Below, piece after piece: positions 10,382 to 22,964 of a stretch of 64,000 nt of DNA. Made by a program: the position numbers and the translations under genes. The stretch spans positions 30,553,167 through 30,617,166 of the forward strand of contig CM048842.1 in assembly GCA_026545765.1 (NCBI GenBank), given 5' to 3'. The first letter of the stretch is position 1, and each line of letters begins with the position of its first letter. Source of the stretch: Plantago major (Eukaryota; Streptophyta; Magnoliopsida; Lamiales; Plantaginaceae). The notes beneath the pieces are model-generated. The model did no database searches. It was not told the DNA's origin and worked only from the letters and a program-made list of their open reading frames with translations.

Positions 10382-13300
10382 TCAGTTGACATGATCATCC
10401 ACTTTTCTGCATTCTTGGACTAAGTCATAAAGTATCCTTCTGACAGAGAGCTCTGTCTTTCTGGATAAGTCACATATTTCATGGTAACTCTTGCCAAGCT
10501 TGTGATTCTTCCGCAGAAAATATTTGTCCTAGAAGTACTTTCCCCAGACCCAGGCATGGTCTACTTGCAGCTGAGACAGGTTGAAATACTTGTATATTTC
10601 TTCCAGATAATGTATATCATCTAGGTATTCATCCAATGTCATATAGAATGACTCATAGGTTGAAACACCTAGTTTGTTCTTCCTGCTGTAGCTACCATCC
10701 AGTTTTCTTACCTTGTGTACATCATCAGGTTTTGGGTAAGGACATGCAAAAGAAAGGTCCATCTTTCTGGCTTCATTCCTCTTTTCTACTTCAAAGTTTA
10801 GCCAGGCGTGAAGGTGCTCAGGTTTTAGCAATTCGTCGCTTTATCTCCATTTCTGTGATCCGTTGAGGATGGAGTTGGAAACTTATCATTGACAAGTAGA
10901 TGTTGTAGTTCCGTAATCCAATACCCTCTCTTGTTCGTAATGCACCTATATGAAGATTCTTCATTACGGGTCTTCATATACTCAATGTGGGCATCACTGG
11001 CCTTTCTTGATGTGTTTCAAGGTTTACTCGCCAAACCGGAAATCCTTCTTGCTTTTCTCGCTTGGCCTTCCGTCAGAGATCCTCTAACCCTTTCTTCCCG
11101 CCAATGGCTGATGGATGTTCCTTGTATAGACTTGGTGTTTCCAGAAGGGGTTCTGGCTGCTAAGGGCTTTGCTGCCAGAGGAGCTTGTGAAGTAGTTGCT
11201 TGTCTCCTTTTCTTGTGAAGTGGATGTTCATCAGAATCATCCTCATCATCATTGAAGTCCAAAATTGGAGACTGCAGCCTTTCGCCTCTTACTTCTCCTT
11301 CTTCCTTTTCTTCTTCGTAAGTCTTCTTCTTCCGAGATTCTAAGGGACTTGGTTCCCTAGTTATCATACTTCACCTTTCCGTCAAGTTGATCTGGAATAA
11401 CTTCTTCAGCAAGGGTGTCTCCAGTGGTGTCCTTAATGACGAGTTGACTTGAGGAGGGAGGATTTGATTGTTTTCTTTTTCTTCCTCTGTCTTTCTGAGG
11501 CATCTCTTCTTCCCCCTTAGTCATGAATGACTGACTCATGATAGCATAAGCTTCAGAGAGAGTTTCACAATTTTTTTGGAGATTGTTGTGCACCCTGACC
11601 AATTCTTGAAGTTCCTTCTTCAGCTCTTTTGTTCCGCTCTAACCGCCTCGCTTCCTTTCTGTTGAGCTCTTCATTCGGCCTTAGGATGGCGTTAGCTTGC
11701 AGGACAGCATGGCTGGCTTCATTCAATGCTGCATTAGAATTGTTACAATCCTCATCCCTGACCAACCCTAGGTCTTTCTGAGAGAGAGCTATGCTGGTTG
11801 CTCTGTTGAGTAAAGCAGCAGCCAATGGCTTCATCTCTTCTAGGACGGTTTTTAGCACTTGTGTATCTTGGGCAACTAGTGTCTTTCTGAGTTCTAAAAA
11901 GACACTGTTCCTTGCACGGTGCTCTTCACTTCTTGAACTACTTAGTGCAGAGAATATATGAGGAGCAAGTAGGGCTCTTTTGTGCTGAGTGACAAGTCTC
12001 TCATCTTCTGCTTCAGTAATCAAGTGGGTTTCAAAGATCACTATCATAATCCTTTTCTTGGATTGTTTGCAGATTGACAATCTTCTTCTGCTTTCCATCA
12101 AGTTTGCTGGCCTTCTGAGAAGATGTAGAAGGTCTTTCTGATGCAGTCTCAACATCATGCTCTTCATCATCATTGTCATCCATGGCATCTATCTAAGTAG
12201 CTGTGACAACAATGGCATTTTTCAAATTTCTTTGCTCATCTAGGAGTGCCAATTCTTTGGCATTAGCTTCTTCGAGCTTCTTAATTTTGGCTTCCTTTTC
12301 ATCAACAAGAGGTTGAGTCTCAATGTTGATTCTCCTCTCTTATTCCAATACCTTTCTGAGTTTTTCAATTCTAAACTCAGCGGCTGAAATTTCTTCTAAG
12401 GCATCATTGTGTTCAGCCTTTTGGGTATCTTGATGAGACTTGGGAGGTGATGATGATGGAGCTTTCTGAGCATTTGAGGGAGTAGCCTTTTCTCCACTTC
12501 CTTTGCTAGCTTTCTGAATCCCGCCTTGTCCAGGTTGGGGATCATCATTTTGATCATCATCATCATCCTTTTTCTTTGCTTCGTTCGATGCTCAAGGAGG
12601 TTCTTGATAATCATTTTCGCCCATCTCCTCGCTATCTTCAAACTAGGTTGATCACATTTGGGAATGTAATCATCCTCCCATTAACTTCTTCTTGTTCACT
12701 GGTAGTTGTGAGTTGTCAAGGCAAGGCAGTGATGGATAACCATCTCGCTCGGTTTGAGCATCCGCAGACTTGAAATCGCTAAAAGTTCAGGCTACTTCAT
12801 GAATGAAGTCTTCATGCATCGAGTGGCAAATGTAGGACTCTGGGAACAATGCATGGATATAATCTTCCAGATTGAAGGCAATTGCTTTCTTCGGGGACGC
12901 CGACATTTCGCTAATTCGTAAAGGTCACCTTTCTCGAAGTTTCGCCATCGTTCAAGCACTTGAGATGTTTCTTTAAGGTGTGCTCGAAGGCCTCGAGTAA
13001 ATCAACCGACACTAGACTTTGAGCTCGAAGAAAGTGTTCAAGTTAGTTTTGCTCAAACTACTTGAGTTAGTATCCGTAGTTTAAAGAAGGCTTTTCGAGC
13101 ATACCGTAGAAACACTAGCTCATTATCGTACTTCGCGCTGTTGGGCATAGAGGTCTCAGATACCTTGTTGTGAGGAGAAGTCTGATCCACATCAACCTTT
13201 CTTTCTGCTAGAACCTGAGAATTAAAATCAAATATGTTTAGAAACTGCTAATGAAAAGATAAGTGGAAAATGCTTTCGAGACTTCTCTTACTTCCAAGTG

Positions 13301-15414
13301 AGGAAGCTCAACGGTATCTTTCTCGTAAACCTTGGGGTTTCGAACCTTTCGCAGACATCGCTTGTTCAAATAGCTTTAGTTTCCTTGGAGGAGATAACAC
13401 AACTATTTCTCCATCCAATTGTTCTTCTGACTGAGCCTGTAAGAACAAACATAAAAGATTTAGTAGTGGTTTTTCTAGAGCATTCTTGAAGAAGGCTATT
13501 ACTGATTACTTACCTTCTCAGCAGAAGGCTTAGTAAATACTTCCTCAGAAAGCTTTTCAGCCTCTGGAATCTCTAGGTTTTGGGGTGTTGGTTCCACCGC
13601 CACTACTTCCTCAGTTCGAGCCTAAAAAGAGACATTAAGAATATTAGAACATAAGATAAGAGCATTTTTAGTTATTTCTTGTTCAGAGATAACTTTACTA
13701 CATGTGGGACAAGCTCTTCTTGATGTTCTGAGGTTGGAGGAACCTCTTCTTGATTCAAAAATGGATGTGTTTTCCCCTTGAAAGTGTGTCTCCAGTCATT
13801 CAGAATAAATAAATTTTATGAGTAACAAGTTAACATTCATTTATGTCGACATGTTATATATACAACTATCTTTGTTACCCGAATAGAGTCAGCCGATCAT
13901 TGATCTCGACTTGTGGTGATTCCATGCCTCTCTGTGCTCATTATTGTTCTCCTCTGTAGTATCATTCTGAGTCTCCATCTCAGTTTAATCCCTTTCTGAG
14001 AGTTGAGCTCTCTTAGAAGGTTGAGGAACCTGTTCAAGAACAGAGTTTTCTTTAGCAATATTAAGTGCTGGCATTGTGAATGTGGAAGCAATGGCAACAT
14101 CTTCCATCATTCTATCTTCCTCACCCAGACCTTCTTCTTCCTCACAAGTGTAGGAGCTCTTGTCTTTCTCAGAGAGTGAGCTTGATGCTCCTCCATGGGT
14201 CTCATACTTGAATCTTTTGAGTACTTTTGCAAGTACTTCATCATCCTCAGAATCACTATTCTGTGTTGGTGCAGACCCATCTATGACATTTCTATCATCT
14301 TTGGAGAGTTCTGGAGGATTCTGGTTCAGGATTCTTGGGGCATTCTGGAGTTGCCTTCGAAGGCCCAACATCTTCTCGAGACCGTGTTCCGTAAGGTTGC
14401 GCCTTCAGATGCTTAGGGCTTGGAGGCTCTTTGCTATGAGTCCTCTTCTTCGGCAATCGGAGGATTAGCTTGATCTTGCTCAAAACCTCACCTTGCGTCA
14501 GCTTTCTTCTTCTTCCGCTTTTCCGAAAAGTGCTCAAGAGTAAGTTTCTCCTTTTCAAAAGCGGTCCGAAAAGGAGTTGGATCGATTTCGCCTCTCCGAG
14601 AGTGATTCCGATTGTTTCTGCAGTAATGATTCTCGAGACCAGTGCATATCGCCTTTCGCTCAAGAAGGCCATTGATGATTTTGGTCTCAAATTCTCAATA
14701 TGTCCAAGGAATTTGTCAAGGCGATTTCCAATTGAAGTGGGTTTCGCCTTCATGCTTCTTGCCGTAAGATGCATCATCATCAATCTCTCCATGCTTATCT
14801 GGTCTACTCCACCTTTGTTGCCATCAAAGCAATGGACCAGAATAAGAGCTAAAGTACTCCAGTGTTTCTGGAGATGACTAGTTCTCATGGCCTTCAGAAC
14901 AAAGTCTCCTGGGCAACCTTTTGCATTTTCTAACTGGATTGCTTCAAATAGCTCTTCGACGCCTTGAACTGGAAGCGCCTTGATGTTGATGTCTTCAAAT
15001 GTTCCTCGATTTTTCAATCGAATATCTTGAAGAAAGTCTTGCCTAGAACAATTTCGTCCTCGACTTCACCGCATGTATTTTTCTTCTTCATCATTCACAA
15101 CTTTTGTGAAGATTTTGAGTTGTTATAGAACTCCAAAGATACATCCAAAGGTGGATAGTCCACTGGTGCATCGATAGAAGTTGTAGATATGGGAATTCTT
15201 CAAAGATTCCCACACGCTTTTCTTCCGGTTTTGAAGGTATAACTGGTACATATCTATTCACTAGAAAAGCTCCCAATTCATTTTGTGGTTAGGTTCCACC
15301 GATGGGGTAAACTTTCCTGTATATGCTTATTCAACACCTTGTTCCTTTCCTCCTTGCTTTTCAAAGCAGGAGTGTATGATACGCCTTGGTTCTTCGTGGT
15401 CATCTTCGTGCCAT
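10382..15414 (-). pseudogene. ORF2, additional 3' gene of subfamily A (left copy, broken)
   Basis: Function unknown. It sits between RNase H and the 3' LTR, where Sireviruses have an env-like gene. The start at 15414 (ATGGCAC) aligns with the start of the other copies; the stop TGA is at 10382-10384. Order from the N-terminus: a domain of about 270 residues with FDGNKGGVDQISMER in its middle; a long acidic, low-complexity part interrupted by short introns with GT-AG ends; a helical block; a coiled coil (about 12190-12400); an acidic-basic region with PLAARTPSGNTKSIQ; and a C-terminal block with ESFYMTLDEYLDDIHYLEEI. The product would be roughly 1,500-1,700 residues. No transmembrane segment is evident, so a true envelope role is doubtful. 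The frame is broken many times, often at sites where the right copy has CAG or CTG. Confidence 0.7.
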
Positions 15415-15610
15415 CTCTTATATAGAGTTTTGAGTGAGTGTTTTTCGATGAATTTTGCACAATTAATCGAGATTAGTCCGCCTTTTCGTAAGACTAAGCA
15501 CAAGAAGTCGAGTTTGCAGAGGGGTTTTGCGTAAATCTTGAGAGATTTTGCATTGCTTGATGCAAGTTTGAAATTTCTAATTGGTAAAAGTGTTTGTCTT
15601 TTGCCTAAAT

Positions 15611-15623
15611 CCTATATATATAG
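15611..15623 (-). promoter_or_regulatory. Internal TATA box upstream of ORF2 (left A)
   Basis: The minus strand reads CTATATATATAGG, 209 bp before the ORF2 ATG at 15414. The same box occurs at the same distance (199-211 bp) in the other three ORF2 copies, although the coding sequence downstream has diverged strongly. That conservation suggests a separate ORF2 transcript. Confidence 0.55.
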
Positions 15624-16176
15624 CGTATAAAATGTACATAGATACAACATATATAGTCAATATGAATGCGTTTTGCATCCGCATAGGCGTGGTACGCCCT
15701 TTGTACTTCATTAAATGCGAGGGCCATGTCCGCATTTATCAATGACATTACTTGCTTTGTTTTAATCTCAATCGTTGAGATCAAACGTTTATTCATCAAG
15801 GGCTTATATTGAATATCTTGTAATGATATCAATCAACAAATGGTAATGTGCCGACTTGATGGATTTTTAATATGCTACATTATTGTGTCACTTAGTAAAG
15901 AGTAGGAACACTTAATCGTTTGATCTTATCATTCTGAGTGTCAAGTCCTTATCTATATATTGTTTATCATAGAAATGGTAAAAATACAAGACATAGCACA
16001 TGTTTGACTTTCAGAACTTATACATTTTGGGCTTTGTGTGTCCATTTCTCTTTATGACTAAATAGCTTTCTGAATTCAAGTGTCAGGAGCTTCAGTTGTT
16101 TGAATGTATTTGACCCACTCTCAGTTAGTAAGTTCTAGTTTTATTTACTTATTAAGTGTGTACCAACCTTTGCCTT
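15624..16176. other. Non-coding spacer between ORF2 promoter and hairpin array (left A)
   Basis: About 550 bp with no supportable coding frame. It probably holds upstream promoter sequence of ORF2 and the 3' end of the pol message. The right copy (30050-30600) is nearly the same. Confidence 0.5.
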
Positions 16177-16280
16177 TCTGGATACCCGTTCCAGAAATGT
16201 TTTGCCTTTCTGAGTGTTGCTACTCAGAAACCTTTGCATCACATCTTGTCAATTTGGCTTTCTAAGAACCTGTTCTCAGA
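16177..16280 (-). repeat. Array of three short hairpins 3' of pol (left A)
   Basis: Hairpin 1, 16177-16195: a 6-bp stem TCTGGA/TCCAGA around a 7-nt loop (ACGGGTA on the minus strand). Hairpin 2, 16207-16230: a perfect 9-bp stem TTTCTGAGT/ACTCAGAAA with a 6-nt loop. Hairpin 3, 16261-16280: a 9-bp stem with one mismatch. The first hairpin, including its loop, recurs in elements B1 and E at the same place. Its role is unknown. Confidence 0.65.
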
Positions 16281-16323
16281 GGCCTACTCTCTTATTCAGA
16301 CTTTAGAGATTCAGGACAATTTT

Positions 16324-19300
16324 TCAGTCCTTAGGCAACTCCATTAATCCAAGATTGTGTCTCAAAGTCAAGAACCGGCTTTCTTGTAAGGGCTTAGTGA
16401 AGATATCTGCAAGTTGTTCTTCTCTGCCAATCGAGTATCTCTATATTGCATTTCTCAACATGGTCTCTAATGAAGTGGTGTCTAACATCAATGTGCTTTG
16501 TTCTGGCATAGAACTTGGGGTTCTGTGTGATTGCAATAGCACTTGTGTTATCACAAAAAATGGGAGTTTTCTCTTCATTGAGTCCATAGTCTCTGAGTTG
16601 TTGTTGAATCCACATAATTTGTGTTGCACAACAACCAGTAGCAATATATTCAACCTCTGTGGTAGAAGTTGCAATTGAGTTTTGTTTCTTGCTAAACCAT
16701 GAGATAAGTCTAGTTCCCAGAAACTGACAAGTTCCTGAGGTACTTTTCCTATCAAGCATTGATCCAGCATAATCAGCATCTGAGTAACCACCCAAACTCA
16801 ATCCACATTTTTTAGGATACCACAGCCCTACATCTACTGTACTTTTCACATACTTTAATACTTTCATTGCAGTGTTGTAGTGTGATTGCATTGAATTTGT
16901 TTGAAATCTAGTACACACTCCACCTGCATATTGAATATCAGGTCTGCTTGCAGTAAGGTAAAGTATTGAACCTATCAATTTCCTATACTTGTGTTCATCA
17001 ACACTCTTATCTGATTCAGTATTGGTCATCTTGGTTCCTATGCTCATAGGTATCTTAGCATTCTTTTCAGAAGGCTTCAGATTGTCCTTTGTGAGCATGT
17101 CTTTTGCATACTTTGTCTGACTAATGAATATTCCATCAATGAGTTGCTTGACTTGCAATCCTAGGAAATAGTTCAATTCCCCCATCATGCTCATCTCAAA
17201 TTTTCTTTTCATGAGATTTGCAAAGTCATCACAAAGTTGCTTGTCCTTAGATCCAAATATAATGTCATCAACATATACTTGAACTAAGAGTAGTTTTCCA
17301 TCATGATTTAAAGTAAACAAAGTTTTATCAACTTCACCTTTCTTGAAACCACTTTCAACAAGGTATTTGGCCAAAGTGTCATACCATGCTCTTGGAGCCT
17401 GCTTTCAATCAGAAGAGCTTCAGAGCTTATAGACCATTTTACTTTCTGAGGAAACTTCAAAGCCAGGTGGTTGCTCAACATAGACTTCCTCAGCAAGTTC
17501 ACCATTCAAGAATGCACTTTTGACATCCATCTGATAAACTTTAAAATCTTTATGAGTCGAAAGGCGTAAAGAGTCTTATTGCATCCAATCTGCAACTGCA
17601 TATGACTCATCAAAATCTAAACCTTCAATGGGTGAATCCTCGCAACCAACCTTTCTTTGTTTCTGGTTATTTCACCAGATTCATTCATCTTGTTTCTGAA
17701 AACCCACTTAGTTCCAATCACAGATATTCCTTCTACAAATGGAACTAGTTTCCAGACTTTGTTTCTTTCAAACTAATCCAACTCTTCTTGCATTGCAGAG
17801 ATCCAATATTGGTCTCTTAATGCTTCTTCTATAGTTTTTGGTTCAATGTTTGAGATAAAACATCCAAAGAGAGAATTAGCATTTTCAGCTATTGCTCTCC
17901 TAGTCCTAACACCTTGATTGATTGGTCCAATCACATCTTTTGTAGGATGATCCTTGATCCATCTCATCATAGGTTTAGGGCTAGTAGGGTCAACATCTAT
18001 GTGATCTGAATGTGAATCACTATGATTATGACTTGATACTTCTTCAAGATTCTGACATTTTGCACCTCAGAAGGGCGGTGAATGTCTGACACTTGCTCAG
18101 TGTGAGAGCTTTCTGGGACATGCATGCCAGAGAGGTCATTTCCAGAGTTAGCTCTATGATGAACATCTTCAGTTTCCATTTCTGGAATTCTCATAGGAAA
18201 TTCTTCATCATGTCTGAGAATCATCTGGTTGTTACTATGCATTTCATGCTTTTCTTCGTCAGAGTCATCCTCCCTTTCCATAATGATGTTTTTCCTTTCT
18301 GAAGGTTCCTCTTCAGCAAGGGGTGTTTTCTTGCTTCCTTCATAGAATACAACATGAACTGATTCTTCAATCTTCTTTGTTCTCTTGTTGTAAACTCTGT
18401 ATGCTTTGCTATTCATAGAATAACCAAGAAACACTCCTTCATCTGCCTTTGGTTGAAATGTTCTTAGATACTCTTTTCCATTGTTAATAACAAAACATCT
18501 ACAACCAAATACTTTTAGATGTTTGATATTAGGGGGTCTACCAACCAAGAGTTCATATGGGGTCTTGTCATGGTGTTTGTTTATCAAACATCCGTTTTGA
18601 GTGTAGCATGCTGTGTTTACAGCTTCAACCCAATAAACTTCACTTATCTCAGTGTCCGCTAGCATTGTCATTGCTGCTTCTTTAAGTGTTCTATTTTTCC
18701 TTTCTGCAACACCATTTTGTTGTGGTGTTCTTACAGAGGAAAGTTGGTGTTGTATACCTTTGCTGGTACAAAATTCCTTTATGTACTGGTTGACAAACTC
18801 AGTACCATGGTTTGTTCTGATTGCAGATACATTGTCATTTTTCATGACTTCAAGCTTATTCAGCAAGTTTGGTATCTCCACCCTTGCATCAGATTTGTGC
18901 TTCAGAAAGACAACCCAAGTGAATCTTGAGAAGTCATCTACAACAACAAGACCATACTTCTTTCCTGCATAACTAGTTAAAGATGATTCAAAAAGATCCA
19001 TGTGTAATAGTTGCAGTGGTCTAACACTAGAGTGTCTGGTTTTGGACTTGAAAGAGATTTTTGATTGTTTCCCCATCTGACAAAGTAATGTATACCATCC
19101 TTTCTGAAAGATGTTTTCGGAAGGCCAACCACTAACTCTTTCTTGGCAAGTTTGTTCAAAGTTTTGAAATTCAAGTAACTCATTCTTTTGTGCTATAACC
19201 AGTGCTCTTCTGTGTGACCTGATTGACTCACCATGAGACATTCTAGAGTTGTGGCAGATGCCCAATCGGCAACATCAAGACTTCCTTTCCGCCGAGCAAC

Positions 19301-19618
19301 CAAGACTGTCTGCTTTGACTCATTGTCAATAAGTTTGCAATACTTTGCTTTGAATTTCACAGTAAATCCCTTGTATGCAAACTGGCTCATGCTAAATAGA
19401 TTATATTTCAAACCCTTAACATGTAATACGTCAGTGATTGTTAATGATCCTAACTTGACGTTGCCAAATCCCAAAGAGGGATTTAACTCTCCTCCAGCAA
19501 ATCTGATGTCTGGTCCATTGTTGCAAGCTTTGTAGTTGACCAGATTTGCTTTGTCTCCTGTCATGTGCTTTCCGCATCCACTATCAAATAGCCATTGAGC
19601 CTTAGTCCAAGAGGCCTT
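16324..19618 (-). pseudogene. Pol (protease, integrase, RT, RNase H) of left A copy, broken
   Basis: Minus-strand domains in order: protease with WLFDSGCGKHMTG (catalytic D of DSG, about 19580); gag-pre-integrase; integrase with zinc-binding His/Cys and D,D,E core (DLFES, TNHGTEF where the other copies have RTDHGTEF, NGVAERKNRTLKEA), about 18300-19190; RT with Y-V-D-D at 17264-17275; RNase H with SDADYAGSMLDRKSTSGTCQF and TKHIDVRHHF; stop at 16324-16326. [18 protein letters not shown] and the RNase H style mark the Sirevirus/Maximus lineage. Stops at 19193-19195 and 17773-17775 are shared with the right copy. Frameshifts at 17400-17660 lie at CAG/CTG sites. Confidence 0.85.
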
Positions 19619-19739
19619 CTGCACAAAACAGGAAACAGGAGTTAGGTTCTTGCTTTAGATAGAACCATTTAGACTAAACATTCTTCCAAAGAGGAATCCA
19701 CATTGTAGTGAATTTCTTGGGAGTTTATTTTTGTTCAAC
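19619..19739 (-). other. Gag-pol intron-like segment, left A copy (donor damaged)
   Basis: It corresponds to the 122-nt intron-like segment at 50129-50250. The acceptor (TTTTGTGCAG) and the CTAAC branch-point word are intact, but the donor reads GTTGAA in place of GTAAGA. See the right copy for the full argument. Confidence 0.5.
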
Positions 19740-22700
19740 TTGATCAAGGAGATGCAATAAAATCAAGAATTTTGATCTCAATCTTCCTTCGGGTGTTTCT
19801 AGGTGTTCCTTTTGGTGCTTCGGACCTGGTTTCGGGGTTGCTTTTCAAGAAACTTAGCCTTTCCGCCGTGTTCCTTCTAGCTCGCATTCAGCTTTTCAAT
19901 GGCTTGAGATTTCTTCCACTTCGCCTATTGCTACGCGGCAATATCGCCTTGCACCATTGTTCTTGTCCTTCCTTATATTGTTGTAGAAGAACTTTTCCAA
20001 TAGCACGATAGCCAATGCCATTTCAACACCTTCGCTTTCTCAATGCGCCTTCAAGTTTTACTAGTTTCTCGCACCATCTTTATTTTCATAAATGGTACAG
20101 CTTGAGAATTTGCCTATTCCAAAGAATTCTTCCTTCCTAGTAATATAGCAATGTGGATGGTTGCATGTCTGAGGGTTGTGTTTCTTTTCAGAAACCTTAT
20201 CCACATGTTTCTTGTGAACTTGTTGTTCTTTCAAAGGCTGAGTTGCTACCCCTTTTCCTTTGTCAACTACCCTATCTTTCTGACCAATGCTATAGGCGGT
20301 TGAAGAACCATTCTGTTGACTTTTTACAAAGGTCAACCTTTCATCACTCTTCTTCAGAGGAGATGAATTACTCGATTGTTCATCAAGTCCAAGTCCACCT
20401 TTCTCAGAGGGATCTCTCAGATAGGATTGAACCTCAGTGAGAGTGTCACTAGCCTTTGCATAAGATTGGAAGGATAGCTCTTTCTTTCTCGAAGTTCTTC
20501 ATTCTCGTAAAGCGCCTTCATCATTTTCTTATTAAGTTCATCCAAGGCTAGTTTGTGAGAATTTTCATTTTCGATATCCGAGCTTTAAAGGCTATTTCAA
20601 ATGCTTTGTTCTCATATACCTTGGTTAGCTCAGAAACCTCTTTTTCAAGAATTTCTTTGCTTTCCTCTAGAATTCTGGTTTTGGATTGTGCTTCCAGAAA
20701 TTCTTTCTCATAACGATCCAATTCACTCTTGACCAACTCCAAATCCTCAATTCCACAATCACTTTCATAGTACAGAAATTGTGAATTGTTAGTTACCTCA
20801 TCAGCCATAAGACATATTTCAATGTTGGAGATGTCTGGACCAGCAATCTCATCAACTCCACACATTTCATTCTTCTTAAGACCGAAGTCAATTACATCGT
20901 GGGTGATTCCACACAATTCTGGTGATGGCAGGTTTGAGTCATCTGAATCTCCATCTTCAGAATCTGTCTCAATGTCTAGAGCATCAAGTTGAATTTGAAT
21001 CTTCTTCCTTTCTTCAGTCAGTAAGGCCCTTTGATTTCTTTTGAAATTTCTTCTGTCCTTCTTGTCACATGTCTTGTGTTTGTTTAAAGCAGGACAATCT
21101 CTCTTGAAGTGACCAGGCTTTTGACAATAGAAACAGATGTCATTTCCTATTTCTGCAGCTTCAGTACTAACACCTTTCTGAATGGGGGTGTTCAGAGAGT
21201 TGTTCATTTGTATGTTCTTGTACTGATGATAGTTTGGGCCAAGATGCTTTTTCAGCTTTTCTTTAGCTTTTCTTCTCTCAATCTCCTGACTCAAAAATTT
21301 CTTCTGGCTTGATTAGATTTAAAGATTAACTTCAATTGCCTTCATGTGAGTTCATTAATATGTTATATTAATAGTAGTTAAGTTAGAAGAAGTCTAAGAG
21401 TCTTTTTAATTATCTTATTTAAATGCAAGTCTTTATGTATGTGCTTTATTGATTTATAATGTGAAGAGTCACTTCTGAATTATGTAATGTACATGCATGT
21501 CTTTATGTGTATGTGGCTCTCCTAATGTTTAGAAATTAAAGTGTTATTTTATATTCATATATTTTAAAATAGAAGAGTTTGGAAACTTGAGACTTCTTTA
21601 ATGAATAAAATATTTTTCTTTCTTATTCATGTTACTTGCATTAAAGGTCATTGTAATGTCTAATGTTTCATGCTATGTTTCCGCTATTTTTCGATCAACG
21701 TTCTCATTTTCTTTTCGTTTCTCTTTTATGTTACTTATGCATGTCTAATTGTAAGTTAAATATTACATAGACATGTTCAATACTTTGAGTTTAATTGTTA
21801 CATATGCATGTGTAATTGTGAGTTCAATTTAATTGCTCTAAGTGTTGCATTTTTGGTGTGTCACATTTTTTATTTTTGTGTACAAATGACCCTAAGTCAT
21901 GCCATAAACGTTTTTGAACTTTTGCCCAAGTAAAATCTGATAATTTATCATTAGTTATTGTGTTTAAATGTTGAGAAAAAATACCTCCTTCTTGCAGCCA
22001 CTTTTACTCACACGTGTGTCTTACTGCAAGAGCATTTTCTTCAGATGCATCTTTGCTATCCTCCTTTTCAGAAAAACCTTGAGAAACTAGAGCAACACTT
22101 TGCAACTTTTCCGCTGTTTGTTCTCTCTGAGTTGTCTCATAGTCTACAGTAGCAAGATGAGAAAAGAGCTCTACTGGAGTAATATTTGGCATCCCTTGAT
22201 TGAAATAAAAGAACTTAGTGTGTTCCCAGTTGTGATTGAGACTTCTGACAATAGTCTTAATCTTTTCTGACTGGGAGTATCTATTGCTTTCACCAGGTGC
22301 AACCATATCACTCATAAGAGTAGTAAATCTGAAATCGCGTTCTTCCAGAGTTTCAGTGGGACCTTGTTTGAAGTTTTGGAACTTCAATTTAAGAACTTCG
22401 AACTTGTTTTCCTTGGTTTTCTCAGTACCGGCACAGATTTCTTCAATCAATTGCTAGGCAACTTTCGCCGTTTTAGCACCCCACAGTTTACACGGTATGT
22501 GCTCAGGTGTCGATCTGATGATGATATTACGAACTTGACCATCCAATCTATGTCTCTTGGCATCTTCAGATGTCCAGAGCTCTCTTGGATTGTCTTCATA
22601 CATAATGCTTCCACGAGCAACATGACCACTATCACTAGCAGCCATATCCTCGCTTTCATCTTCCTTGTCTGAGGCTTTTCTTCCATCAGACACCTCAGTA

Positions 22701-22847
22701 ACTTGTTTGAGTTGTCTAATTTTGATAGGCCCTTCATTGATGACATAGATCATCTCATCACTAATGGCCTTTCAGATGGAGCATCATGTTGTTCTTCCAT
22801 TTCTAGTAGTTTTCTGGTATCAGAATGGGCGCATCACTCAGAGACAT
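19740..22847 (-). pseudogene. Gag of left A copy, broken and carrying a 709-bp insertion
   Basis: Gag forms the virus-like particle. The ATG at 22845-22847 (MSLSDAP) aligns with that of B1; codon 15 is TAG, and a one-base shift follows soon after, both shared with the right copy. Domains: a capsid-like region (ELWTSEDAKRHRLDGQ, KLKFQNFKQGPTETLEE), a CCHC zinc knuckle CFYCQKPGHFKRDC (about 21090-21135), an acidic segment, a coiled coil, and a basic C-terminal region. The coding sequence is split at 21305-22013 by an insertion missing from the other copies. The 3' third (19770-20100) is heavily altered at CAG/CTG positions. Confidence 0.8.
21305..22013. mobile_element. 709-bp AT-rich insertion in left-copy gag, family unknown
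   Basis: The right copy reads straight through this point (51833-51834), so the block is an insertion. It starts TGGCTTGATT and ends ACTCACA, giving TG...CA ends, but no 5-bp duplication is visible; only one base (C) is repeated. No inverted terminal repeats or coding capacity were found. It contains repeated ATGCATGTNTAATTGT-like words. A small LTR or a filler insertion from break repair are both possible. Confidence 0.55.
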
Positions 22848-22950
22848 ACCTGCACACTTAACACACAAATTATATAGTCCTCAGAGAGGGACAAAGTTTC
22901 TTCACCTATCTGGGGATCTAGGTTCAGTGCAGAAGGCTTGTGAACCTCCC

Positions 22951-22962
22951 GCTCTGATACCA
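22951..22962 (-). other. Primer-binding site (tRNA-iMet), left internal region of A
   Basis: The minus strand reads TGGTATCAGAGC, complementary to the 3' end of plant initiator tRNA-Met, 2 nt from the LTR terminus at 22965. It primes minus-strand DNA synthesis. Confidence 0.9.
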
Positions 22963-22964
22963 CT

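Noticed and set aside
14160..14468. Plus-strand frames opposite ORF2 and gag (also 18652-18972, 26140-26343, 61188-61493)
   Set aside because: They are antisense shadows of minus-strand coding sequence: serine- and leucine-rich, without domains, and not kept open in the other copies.
21305..22013. The gag insertion as a retained intron
   Set aside because: The junction allows only GT...CA or TG...AG boundaries if the uninterrupted sequence of the right copy is to be restored, so it is not a canonical intron.
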